From the NCBI GenBank assembly GCA_029298735.1, contig JANSLP010000109.1, forward strand, positions 1 to 64,000: a stretch of 64,000 nucleotides of DNA. Reading direction: 5' to 3'. The stretch comes from Ophiostoma sp. CBS 140.51. Its lineage: Eukaryota; Ascomycota; Sordariomycetes; Ophiostomatales; Ophiostomataceae. The position numbers and the translations under genes are program-made. Of this stretch, positions 53,601 to 64,000 are shown piece by piece (positions within the stretch are counted from its first letter, which is position 1; each line of letters opens with the position of its first letter). A model generated the notes under the pieces. That model was not told the origin of the DNA and did no database searches. It was given only the letters and a program-made list of their open reading frames with translations.

Positions 53601-56600
53601 TACTGCCCAGCCCCGTTCGTCGTCCGCTGGTTCGTTCTGCCACACTAGCTGGGATGAGAGCTTGGCTTGGGCCCATCTTGAAGCCATCTTGGAGCGAGCT
53701 TGGGAGCGATAGGCGGGGAGAGATCGCATTCTGACTGGCTGGGAACGCACCGCGGAACCGTCTGGACTCGGCCGGCGGATCGCCCATGCTAGCGGATGAT
53801 GATTTTGGTGTGGTGTGGGTGGGGAAGCAGAGATGGTGGGTGGGCGAAGATAGCTGGGAGAAGAGAAAGAGAGGAAAAGAGAGGAGAACAAGAGAGGAAG
53901 AGGAGAGGCCCATAAAAGAGGAGGAGGAAAGAGGAGGGCCGCAAGGGGTAGGTCAGGCCCGGCTGAGATACGGAGGAAGGAGAGTATGTGAAAGAGAGGT
54001 AAATGAGGAAAGAGTTAAGAACAAAAAGGAAGGGAAGAGGTATTGACGATTGTAGAAAGAGCAATTGGTACCGAAGAGTACGACGAGGAAAGAGCAGAGT
54101 CACGCGAGGAAGCAATGAGTACCCGTTACAGTGAGGGAAGGAGCGAAACAGCGCCTGAGAAAATCTACGATGGAAAGACTACTATCGCTGTTCTCCGTGT
54201 CTCTCGATAGACTTGACGCAGGACGGCTGTGCCTGACAGAGTCTCAGAACTCGACAGCGCGGCGCAGGACCAGCACGCAGGCGACACGCATGAACATCAT
54301 GGCGGCGATGTGCGGTCTGCAGGACGGGAACAAAATACGGAGAATATTTCGTATCGAAACCCTATCGACAGGTATCCCCAGTTTAGATACAGAGGAAACG
54401 TACAGCGGACAAAGACGCCAAAGGAGATTGACAGGATTTGATACGACGCTGTGTTTCCCTTGCGTCTGTGGGAGGAGAAAGTTGACAGTGGCCTCTCGAC
54501 AGTGCTGCAACACCTGAGGAAAGACGCAAAGAACACTTCAGGACCAGAATGACCGAAAGAAGCAATATGGGCTGGCCAAAACAACAACCCCGGCCTGGCG
54601 CTATCCCCGGTTGAGCGAGCAAATTCCAAATTGAATAGAGGACCATCAGTGGTTCTGGGGCATCTTTGGCAGCAAAAAGAGAGGTTGTGTGGGATGTGTG
54701 GAGAGAGTTGTGGAGAACCCATTGACTGAAAAAAGAAAGGAAAGACGAAAAAGAGGAGAACCAGAAGACTCGGCGACAATCAACCACAGCAAAATGTGAC
54801 AAAAGAGACAGACTTTGGGGGAAGCTGCTGCAGACAGGGATCAGATCGCCGACCTGACGACAAAAGGGTGGTGCCCGGTGAGGAGGGTCTGTCTCTTTTT
54901 GGCTCTTTTTCTGGAGCCTGGTTTCCTTTTTGTTTCGTTTTTGGTGTCGTCTTGGTGCAATTTTGTGTTTTATATCATATTTTGTGTTGATACTGTCACA
55001 TTTTGTAACTTTGTTTTTGGTAACCCAGTGTTTGGATGTCCAAATGTCCCAATTTCGACGTCTGCATGTTCGTCTTTTGCGTCTGCATCTGCATCCAAGA
55101 TTTTTGTGATTTTCCCGCTTTTCTTGTGCGAGGACAAGAAGATACTTGTGCGTTGTTTCTTTTCGTCTTCTTTTTCATGACAATGTCACTGTCTGTCTGT
55201 CCTGCCCGTGTCTTCTGATTCTGTCTCCCCCACATCAACGCCGCCTCTCTCCCTTGTCTCCTGTCTTCCAACTTCCCTGTCCCCTGTCCTTGACCCTGTT
55301 TCCCCTCCTTTTATCATGGCGGCCACGGTCAGCAACGAACCAGAAGAACGAAACGAACACCAGCGAAACGGCGTACGAACACTCGAACATAACGCAACCC
55401 AGCGGACTTTGGTTTCCCTGTGGACACCTTTGCTCGGCACCCGTTCCCTGTCCGCTGCGCCTTGGAGGGACCAGTCTGTGAGTTTGAACCGCCTTTTCTC
55501 TCACCAAAAAATAGGCGTTGCACTTGCGTTGCGGGTGATCTCCAGCCAGGATCTCCCGTCCGCTGCGGCTTCGCACAGATCACGGCATTTAGAAGGCGAG
55601 CGCGGTTGAGTTTTTTGGTTGGGGAACGGGCGCACGGTTTTCTTGTCTGAACTTGTTAACGAAAGGGTGTCGTAATTTGCTCCGCACAAAATTTAACGAA
55701 TCGTGCTCAACAACAGCCGCACACAGGCCCTCTCTTTTCTCTTGTACGAGTGAGTCGTAGTAATCATTAATCGCTCAAACGTTCTTGTTATTTGTGCCAA
55801 TCTCTGTGCTACAGAATACAGAATGCTTGCACCGCTTACACGCACAAGTCAATTCCGATCCCGAATGCGTGGGAAAGGGACGAAAATGGGTAGCACAACT
55901 TTTTTTGTGTGCTTCTGCATGCCTTTGTTCGTCAACGTCGTACTTGTATGGACGGGATGGCAGCTTCGACAGGACGACAGCGGGCAATCTGTATGACCAA
56001 CCGCTTGCTGCCGAGAGTCACCCTCTGCAAGGACTGATAATGACTGATTATTGGCTGGCTTTCCAAAATGATCGCTGTTGGTCAGGCCAGGGGCCTCGAT
56101 TTTCTCGGTGTCAGCGTTGCATTCGCCTGGAACTGGAGGTTGTGTTAATGGAGGTGTCGACAGCCTCCCAAGTTGCAGGAGGGCTGGGCCGAACAGAAAG
56201 GCGAAAAAGAAAACAATGCCTGCACAGGCTGAAATAATTACAAATTAAAAGAGGAAAAACAGTTTTCTTGGTAACGACCACTCCAGCACCACCACCAAAC
56301 AGCTGAATAGTGCACTGCAATTGCACTGAAGACGCCCAGAAGACACTCGTACGGGCTCATTCGCCTCAGACATTGCACCCAAAAAAGATGACAGGTCGAC
56401 TTCCTAGCATACTTTTTCAGCAGATACAAACCAGCTAGCCATGGGCCCTTCCATCTGTATGCAGAAACTGATTGACGGCGCCGTCCCTGGTCCGTTTTCG
56501 ACCGGCTCCCTCTTGTTTCCCTTCTTTCAGCAGCCTCCTTCTTTTTCGAGTCCATTTTGCGCCTCTTCTGCACCTCGCTTTGTCAGAACATCAGAACAGC

Positions 56601-57089
56601 CCCTATGGTCAGGGTTATTCAAGGGACTTTCTCGCGTCATTGCATCCACCACACCTCACTGTTTTGACAGTGTTCTCACCTTTTTTCTACTGCGGGTACT
56701 CGTCTATAACCGTAGCGCTGTAGCCAGCCAGCACTATGTACGCTGTCCTTTTGTGGTCCTCCACTGACTTGACCCAGGGTCGGTTATCCTTGCCTTTGGT
56801 CTGCATGAACTGTCCCCACGACCGGTCTCTCGGCAGTCAACGCTTCGGCTTTCTCGCCCACTTCTCTAGTCCGCTAGCTCACATCTCCCGCTATCCTGTC
56901 TCCAGACGGAAAAATCCCGGTTCTCTTTTCCCTCTTCTTTAGACTCTTTTCTGCTGGCCTCACATTGTCATCGATAGCTAGATAACAGGGGCCGGTATTG
57001 GCAAGAATCTGCGGAAGACAGCCCACTAGCTAATCTGTTGTGGCCCGGGCTTTGCTGGCGCCTTTTACGTGGAGAAGTATGTGTCCCCG

Positions 57090-57098
57090 TACGGAGTA
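57090..57098. repeat. TACGGAGTA element
   Basis: Copy of the 9-mer in the desert, preceded by CCCCG and followed by ATTACAGTACATG. Confidence 0.6.
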
Positions 57099-58690
57099 AT
57101 TACAGTACATGACTTAGATGCGGATCCGTAATTGTTAGATTAAAGCTTGCCCAAAATCCGATACAGATTGCAAATGACTACGGGCAATACATTTCCAGGG
57201 GAAGGCGATACTACCTCACTGCTGCAAGATTCGAGAAAAAGAGCTTGGCCTTGCCCACAGAGTGTCTCCGATGCACACAACCTTGTCGAGTTCTCGCGTA
57301 TCGAGAAAATAAAGGGCATGTTGTCAATCCCGTTGCAACGCCCGTCGTTTTGGTAAGCAGGGCAAGCAGGCGAAGAGATCAGCCTGACTGCATTCCTCTT
57401 CTGTAATTCTGGGCTGCATGTAGTTTTGCAGGGCTTCGAGAGCTTCCAGGACCTTCTCCCTCTCACCAATCTCTTGGATAAAAAACGATGTAATCATCTG
57501 GTCATATTTATTCTGTCATTTTTGTGGTCATATTTTCTATTATGTCGGTGGTTGTCAGTTGGTTTTTTTTGCAGGGTGCAGGAGGCGCATTATTCTTCCT
57601 TTTTCAGTCAAGTTTGCTATGCACACACTTAACACTTTGCCAGTCTGCCCTGGCATTTTTGCACATACTTGCACATCTCATGCAGTCATCCCTACCACCT
57701 ATTCTCCCTCTCTTCCGTTCCTCGCCGACTTCTCAACAACATACTCCTCTCCGGCCGTTTTTGTGTTCGGAGGCCCATACATCGGCCGTGCATATTTCCA
57801 GTATGACGGTCAGCTGGCCGGGCGGACGACCATCTATCCTAACATCCTAGCCCCATATTTTTGGTGTCGACTTTCTTTTCTTCTTTTTTATGCAGGTCGT
57901 ATGTCCCTGTTTTTTCGACGTCTGGTTATCCCTTGGATACAAGTAGTGCCCGGACTACCAACAGGACGTAATACTCGTAATGCATGCACTTCTTTGCTAG
58001 CACATCTCGCTTCCACCCAACAAACAAAGGGCGGGACCGGACCGTACACAGCACTTGAGACTTGACGACGGCCTCATAGCTAGTCGTCTGCCAAGGCTGG
58101 ACCTCGGTCACTCGCAACGAATGCTCAAAAACCGGTGCTGTGATCAGCCTTTCTGTCTGTTAACGCCATCAACAAGTGCACAGACGGTGATGGCGCTGAA
58201 ATGTCCACCAATGTGCCGTTGTTGACACTTTCTCGCTACCGCTAGTCACTCCAGACTACACACCAATTTGGGGCTATTTTGTTTCCCCTGGCACTTTTTG
58301 CTCCCTGGCGGCCCTGGTTTCCTGCTATCTATTCTGACAAGTTTAGGAAACCTTATATCTCTCTATTGAAAAGCACAGGGCAACAAGCAGAAAAGCACGG
58401 TCACGCCATGGAACAGGGCAGTTTTGTGCACTAAAAATGGTCCAACGGTTAACGGTTGAGAAACTTGTGCTGAAGAAAGGACCAAGATGCGGGAGTTATG
58501 AATAGCACGGACACACGGAAGCACAGCATGGACCACAGCTGCCCGACCGGTTGTAAGCCAGTGATATAAAAAAATTCCGTTGACGAGAATTGGAAGGATT
58601 GCAGCACTTTGTTTACAGTGCAGACACAGCATCACAGGTGGCCTGAATTAGGGTCCGGGTTTGAATCTGGCATCACACGAGGGGAATACG

Positions 58691-58722
58691 ATCGGAACAG
58701 AAATCAATCGGAACAGAAATCA
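58691..58722. repeat. Perfect 16-nt tandem duplication
   Basis: ATCGGAACAGAAATCA occurs twice head to tail without a mismatch. Probably a recent slippage duplication in unconstrained DNA. Confidence 0.8.
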
Positions 58723-61508
58723 ATGGAAGTAATGGACTAGGACAGCGTGAATAAACCTGACACCTGTGTACAGTGTAGCATCCGGGTTGGTCAGGCCATG
58801 CCTAGCTTTTGGGACAAGAAACATTGACGAATCGAGCGAATCTAGACTGTGAGACCGGTGGCGAGATCCTTCCTCGTTCTCCCTTTGCGAGCTGACCGCC
58901 GACCACACCCAGGCTTTGCAGATGCATATACAGGTACAGACAGGGGCCATTTGCATCACGGAGGCAAAAAACAACGACAGATACGGGAGAGGAGACGAGG
59001 AGGGGACTCGATAAAGGCCAAGGGATAAGGACACCCAAAAAGCAAAAAAAGAGAGGGCCCAGAAAGAAAGCCCAGCCCCCGCCAACTCGTGATCGACAGT
59101 TAAGCTTCCCCTTCTCACGTTAATGCCAGCAGCCAGGCCCTTTCGTTCCCCTCTTCTCCTCTTTCTCGAGCTCCTCTCACGCCATTTTGGTGGCCTGGCC
59201 TGGCCGAAAATGAACAAAAGAACGACAAACGAAGATAAAGGCCGTCGATGCCAGTCGTTTTTGGAGTGGTTTTATGGACACGCCCAGCCTCCCTGGTTTG
59301 TGATGTACGCACTTTAGGAAGTGGAGAAGGCGGCGAACCACGATGCAAGTGAGATACCCAACGGCGGCGAGTACAAGGACGTCGTCGTCGATACGTAAAC
59401 GTCGACACTTGTAGGGATTCTTTTGGCTCCTTTTGGCTCAACCTTTTCGTCCGTGGGTCAATGATCGTCTAGAATAGACAGAAAGAAGACGAGAAAAGAG
59501 AAAGAAGGCCGAAAGAAGCTGCACCTACTTGACTCCATAGGGCAGGCCACGGGGCAATAAACATGTGTCGACATGCATGGATTTGCGTGGTAATGCGTGA
59601 GAAGTGGTAGGGCTGGTGCTCGGCCGGACGAACGTTGCGATGATGGACGTTTGAATTCCGTAGTTTGTGCGTATTCCGCTTCTCGGGAAGTGGATGCACT
59701 CTTACGCAAAAGTGAGGTGATGGATATGAGGCGGGGACAAAAAGATAAGAGGCAGGCGAGGGAATGGAGAACGATTGGCGGATTTGACGGTGAAGCGAAA
59801 GCAAAAAAGAAGACGGTGAACGATCAAAAGAAAGACTGAAAGACTCGGCAAAACAAAAAAAGACACAGTCAATTCCGTCAACCTCATCAACTGCGTCAAC
59901 GACGTCAATGGCTGTCCAAATATGGAAAATATGCCAGAAATGTGTCAAATACGGGCAAAAAGCAAGACATACTCTTTGCACAAGGCTTGTGTTAGTCAAA
60001 TGTGTGTTGTCCGTGTGCACGGTACTCCCTGGGATCATGTGAGTTTTGGTGTTAATTGTTTGTGTGGCAGCTGTCTTTTGGGTATGATAAAGTGGGCCCG
60101 CCGCTCGGTTTGGTACGGACTGAGTGCGCTACCGGGCCAAAATGTGGGGCTTAAAGAGCTTGGAGCTGGGAGGATAAGGCTCCACCCGCACCTCCCACAA
60201 ACCCAGCTTCAACTGTGTCTTGCAGTCTGGCACTGAGTTTTGGTAAGTTTTGGTGGGAGCCTCGACAATTTGTCCAGATACTAGCGCGGCGTCAGTGCGT
60301 CTGAATCCAGGAGGAAGGCCCGGCTGCGGCAGGAGGACCCGCGCGTCGCGCTGCTGGGGAGGGAAAGGTGCAATGGAGGTGGGAGGCCACTAAAATAACA
60401 AGGAGCCAAGGGAGAATGGAAAGAGCGAACGAGAGAAAATAGCTGCGAATAAAGAGGAAAGAACGATCCGGGTCAGCCTTCCGGGAACTATTGGCCAATT
60501 ACAGGGCTCTATTGCGATGAAGCTAACCACGAATACAGCATATCGCCGCGCCATCAGGCGCCAAATGTACCAAAATTGAGAAGGTGAGGGAAACTGCAGA
60601 GGATGGACAAAAAAATGATAAGGATGGGAAACAGGGACAAGGATTCTGTGCTTTTCTGCGCCCTCGAGAGCCTAAAAATAATGACAGAATCCAAGAGTGT
60701 GGTTGAGAAAAAGAAACGAAGCAGTTCCATTGGCCAGAATATGTACAAGTCGTGGATGCAAGAAACGCACGCTCGGTGCGTTCTTCCATATGTTTTCGGT
60801 GAGCAATTGTATGGAAATTCTGTAAAAAAAAAAAAAAAATTAAAAAAAAAAGCGGGAAAAGACACGAAGATATTTTACGTATGCCAGGTCCTTTTGGCGA
60901 GACATCAAAAGGGGGGGGAAAGGATGCGGCCTGGTCCGTCGTCGTCGGCACTGTTAAGCGGTAAAGGCAAAAAAGAGGCAGGTAAAAGTACGGTGCAGAA
61001 GGGCACGTTGGTGAACGTGTAAATTATGTGCACACTACCACTGAGATAATTTGGTTTGTTTTCGCCTTGGGCATGTTAGAGGCGTTGCCCAGAGGCGTTC
61101 TTTTGCGTGCCCAGGGCTGTCTGGGGTTGTTGTGGTGGGATTTGCGATTTGCGTTGTTTTGTATGGAGTTTGCGAGCTGCTTGTGAGCTTTTTTTTTGGC
61201 GTTGGCGATTGGTGCAAACTATGCTGTTGGCGCTGGCTTTGGCTTGGTGATCGGCCTTCTGCCGCGTGGGTAAGATTACACCGCGCAGTGCCCGTAATTG
61301 CCCAATATTTTGAATAAACTTAGGCAGCTTTTTCAGCCCTCAGCCCTGAGCTGGCCCGTGCTGGGCCAGTCATTGCATGCCGTTGCAACGCCGTATCTCG
61401 CAGACGGGGAGCTATGGGACCCGACGGGACCTTCTGGACGCTGTAGAGTTTTCATCTTTCCTCCGGATTTGCACTGACCTTGTCCCCTGTCCTTGTCGTC
61501 ACTCTGTT

Positions 61509-61517
61509 TACTCCGTA
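61509..61517. repeat. TACTCCGTA element
   Basis: Reverse-complement copy of TACGGAGTA, within a CT-rich block of the desert. Confidence 0.6.
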
Positions 61518-62759
61518 CCACAATACGTCGTATTTCTTTGCTTTTTCTCAGCCATATCTCGGTCCCAACATCCACATCACCTTGACTTTCTTTCTAATGT
61601 CGTATTGTGTACCTGAATGATTACGTCTTTTGTCTCTCGCCACTCACTCTCGCTTTTTTCTTTGTCTTCACTTATCCTCTGCCCCCTTTCTCCCCTCTCT
61701 CTCTCCTCTTCGTCTCCCTTGCGTTGCGCCGGTGTGTTTTTTTCTCCTGGATATCCGAGACCTTTTGATGCAACCATGCGGAGCATATTACGCTACCAAC
61801 GACAAGTCTAAGCAAATCTAATCAGCTAAACAGCACCAAGTCGACCAAGAAGCCAAACAGCCAAACAGAGCACCAAGAGCCAGAACCAATGCAAGAAAAG
61901 AGGGTGGGCAAGCGAAACCGTTTAGACGGGCTGGGCAATGTTGGCTCGGCCACTGCCGCCGATCGCTCCTCGCTTAGGCGTAGAACGGGTCTCACAACAG
62001 CCTCTAATATCAGTCATCTTGTCGGAGGCAACAAAGATGGACCTATCTTCAAGTGTATCTGTAGGTGTATTTGTGCTCGTCCAAATACATGTGCTTCTGA
62101 CAGCATACATACGACATTTCGCTCCGTACTTTCTTTTTTTCTGATTTTTGCAAGGACTTGATCCTAATGCATGGTACCAAGATCCGAACGCCATCAGCCT
62201 CGAATGAGGGATGTGGTGATGGTGATATATACATATATGAGTGATATGGATGATAGATACTATTACATGATACCAAGGCGACGTAAGAAAAATGACACAG
62301 CCAGGGACCAGAAAACCAAGTCAGGATATCATACAGGGACGAGGAGGAACGGAGGAAAGAAGTCGTGGGGAGAACAGCAGGGTAGACACAACAGTTAAGT
62401 TCTCTCCGTTCTTACGCAGTCTTTTACTCACAGTTGGGCTTGGTCAAGCAGACCACCACCGCATTAGCGTAGCAAAATTGACAGGAGGGGCGAGACATCG
62501 CCATCATAATCACAGACCAGGTCAGGCACACTCACTGCCCACAACACTAGGAGAATAAATTTGACAAGACACAATGGGGAGTCCACAGTAAGAACACGTC
62601 GTGTCGCCCCCTTGTGATATCACGGCGAGCAAGACTACTGCTTCCTGAAACCTGCCAGGCCTTGCTCAACTTGGGATAGACGTGCTCACGGACAATATCG
62701 CGAGACAGTACCAGTCAGAAAGAAGAAAGACGCCGTATGTGGCGTGGCCCCTATATCAA

Positions 62760-62788
62760 GCTGGAGCAAGCTTGAAGCAAGCTCCAGC
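62760..62788. repeat. Inverted repeat GCTGGAGC / GCTCCAGC
   Basis: Perfect 8-nt arms at 62760-62767 and 62781-62788 with a 13-nt spacer that contains the palindrome CAAGCTTG. Could fold as a small hairpin; no role known. Confidence 0.6.
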
Positions 62789-64000
62789 AAGCACAATCAG
62801 GACAGCAAACTTGCAACCGCCGCTATTGTAGATTAAAAAAAATAGTTTCATGGGGCGACGGGGCGAGCAGAGCACCCGTTGATGTCTTATCTCGAGTGAT
62901 GAGCCCATATTTCCAAGAAAGGTTGAATATCAACTTTGTGTTCCTGCTCTTGCACCTGTACCTGCATCAACTTTTCACATTAAAGACATAACCTTACAAA
63001 ATAGGAAAGACGAGAAAATAGGAGAACCCAAAAGAGGAAGAGTAATGGTAGAAGTGAGCAGAATACACGGAGTACACAAAAAAATAAGCAATAGTCAGCC
63101 AAAGCGGTCATGCATGCACCCATGCAGGACCAAAATACCCCTCGCATGGCCAACGGGGGACCACAGAGAGAAAAAGAGTCACAACCACGAAGCCAAAGGC
63201 AAAAGGAAAGGGGCAAAGGGGGGCGTGTATATTCGTCATCCGTGATCCGACTTCCGTAATCTCTCGTCTGTCTTTTGCCGCCTCTGATGTTCATGTTTTT
63301 CTTGTTTTTCGTGCATCTCGGTTTCTTCGCGCTTCGTCCTAATTCTTCTTGCATTTGGTGCCTATTTCGCGTACCTGGATCTAGTGGCCTCGTCAAAGCA
63401 GGGACGCGCTGAACAAGTGTTCATATGTATCCAAGAAACTGGGCCTTGTGTTGCACTGGGTTGCCTATTTTCCGAAGCAAGACATGTTCCTTTCCCTGTG
63501 TTTTGGGCTTTCTAGGCTCCTACGTCTTCTGTTCTCCGTATTTTCTGGCTCTGTATTTTTTACAACGCATGTCTCTGTTGTCTGAAGAGTGTCCCTGAAG
63601 ACCCTGATCACCTATGTTGCAGTGAGAGTGGTCGGTTGAAGAAACAGGATTTTTGAAGGCCATATGGCCTTTCAAAGTGCGTTGATATCAAGTAAACAAA
63701 CGTACTCTTACAAATTTTTACGGCACTAGATGAATCGACCCGGAGAAATACCACATTGTGGCTCAAGTGGCTACAGCAGATAGCAAAACTCCGTCCAGGT
63801 GCCGTTTTCCCCACAGAGCGGACGCCAAAATGACGGCAGACGGCGTACGGCACATCAGGAGCTCAGGCTCCAATCAGGAAATTCCCTACGACGAACGGAC
63901 CAACAGACAACGGCACTTTTCTTATATGCCTCGGACTAAAGAAATAAGGACGACTGTTGACAGATGACAGATGACAAGCAAACGGAGATTTCTTTTCGAC

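Larger units (their letters stand above)
48018..55000. other. Gene desert, left part
   Basis: No supported gene. The plus strand is purine-rich in long blocks (about 48180-48300, 48540-48720, 51410-51560, 53800-54130), so the minus-strand transcript direction is pyrimidine-rich, as in leaders and promoters of other genes here. Simple repeats include GACAAAAA at 49141-49170 and a T run at 51001-51018. One TACGGAGTA-type element is at 50633-50641. Longest ATG-started frame (53430-53891, minus) has no recognisable protein features. The 700-aa protein's promoter, and perhaps a long 5'UTR, must be in the leftmost part. Confidence 0.5.
55001..64000. other. Gene desert, right part
   Basis: No supported gene. 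CT-rich blocks on the plus strand (about 55220-55320, 57690-57760, 61640-61730) alternate with purine-rich blocks (about 58970-59080, 60340-60460), so strand composition is mixed. TACGGAGTA-type elements are at 57090 and 61509, a 16-nt tandem duplication at 58691-58722, an A-rich run at 60824-60850 and an inverted repeat at 62760-62788. Open frames on both strands are short and low in complexity. It may be the long upstream region of a gene beyond the right edge. Confidence 0.5.

Noticed and set aside
53430..53891. Longest ATG-started frame in the left desert (153 codons, minus)
   Set aside because: Low-complexity start in a CT-rich stretch and no domain; an overlapping frame in another phase is equally open.
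58640..58670. Possible tRNA B-box (GGGTTTGAATCTGG)
   Set aside because: The B-box has a T for the invariant C, and no matching A-box or acceptor stem can be drawn around it.
60823..60851. A-rich run suggestive of a retroposed poly(A) tail
   Set aside because: No upstream reverse-transcriptase or gene-derived sequence and no flanking target-site duplication was seen.
1..64000. CRISPR arrays, insertion sequences, operons, ribosome binding sites
   Set aside because: Spliceosomal introns and eukaryotic gene families show a nuclear fungal genome; no regularly spaced repeats or transposase genes were found.

Overview
The window looks like a chromosomal segment of a filamentous ascomycete (Pezizomycotina, probably Sordariomycetes). 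The evidence is short introns of about 50-170 nt with GTATGT or GTAAGT donors and CTAAC-type branch sites, a strong C/G third-position preference in housekeeping genes, pyrimidine-rich tracts before start codons, a single dispersed 5S rRNA gene, and fungal-specific families (Cnl2/Nkp2, CENP-Q/Fta7, AsaB/CmcJ-like oxidoreductase). I did not identify the genus. No transposon, tRNA, CRISPR or prokaryotic feature was found.

Layout. 0.4-2.1 kb: a secreted Ser/Ala-rich low-complexity protein (minus). 6.8-9.1 kb: cobalamin-independent methionine synthase (minus) with a coding intron and a 5'UTR intron. 10.8-20.6 kb: a gene-dense block with a CENP-Q/Fta7-like kinetochore protein (minus), a membrane protein with a thioredoxin-like look (plus), a Cnl2/Nkp2 kinetochore protein (minus), EAF3 of NuA4/Rpd3S (plus) with a 1.83 kb intron that holds a complete 219-codon ORF on the same strand, and mitoribosomal uL30m (minus). 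21.6-28.4 kb: NOP58 (minus) divergent from V-ATPase subunit d (plus), then mitoribosomal uS15m (minus) divergent from cytosolic uS2/RPS0 (plus). 30.4-36 kb: an AsaB-like oxidoreductase (plus), a 72-aa ORF (minus), a pyroglutamyl-peptidase-I-like protein (plus) and a Pro-rich fungal protein (minus). 36.9-48 kb: INO80 subunit ARP8 (plus), PI-specific phospholipase C (minus), 5S rRNA (plus), a four-helix membrane protein (plus) and a 700-aa low-complexity putative regulator (minus). 48-64 kb: about 16 kb with no gene I can support.

How the genes relate. Most are core housekeeping genes and do not form one pathway. Three themes stand out. Two inner-kinetochore subunits of the same (COMA/Ctf19-type) assembly lie about 3 kb apart. 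Translation genes cluster loosely: uL30m, NOP58, uS15m, uS2 and 5S rRNA. Two chromatin-complex subunits (EAF3, ARP8) are present. The least ordinary features are the gene-in-intron at EAF3, the 16 kb desert beside the putative regulator, and a recurring TACGGAGTA element that includes one perfect inverted pair. Exon boundaries were read by eye from splice signals and reading frame; none was tested against transcripts.
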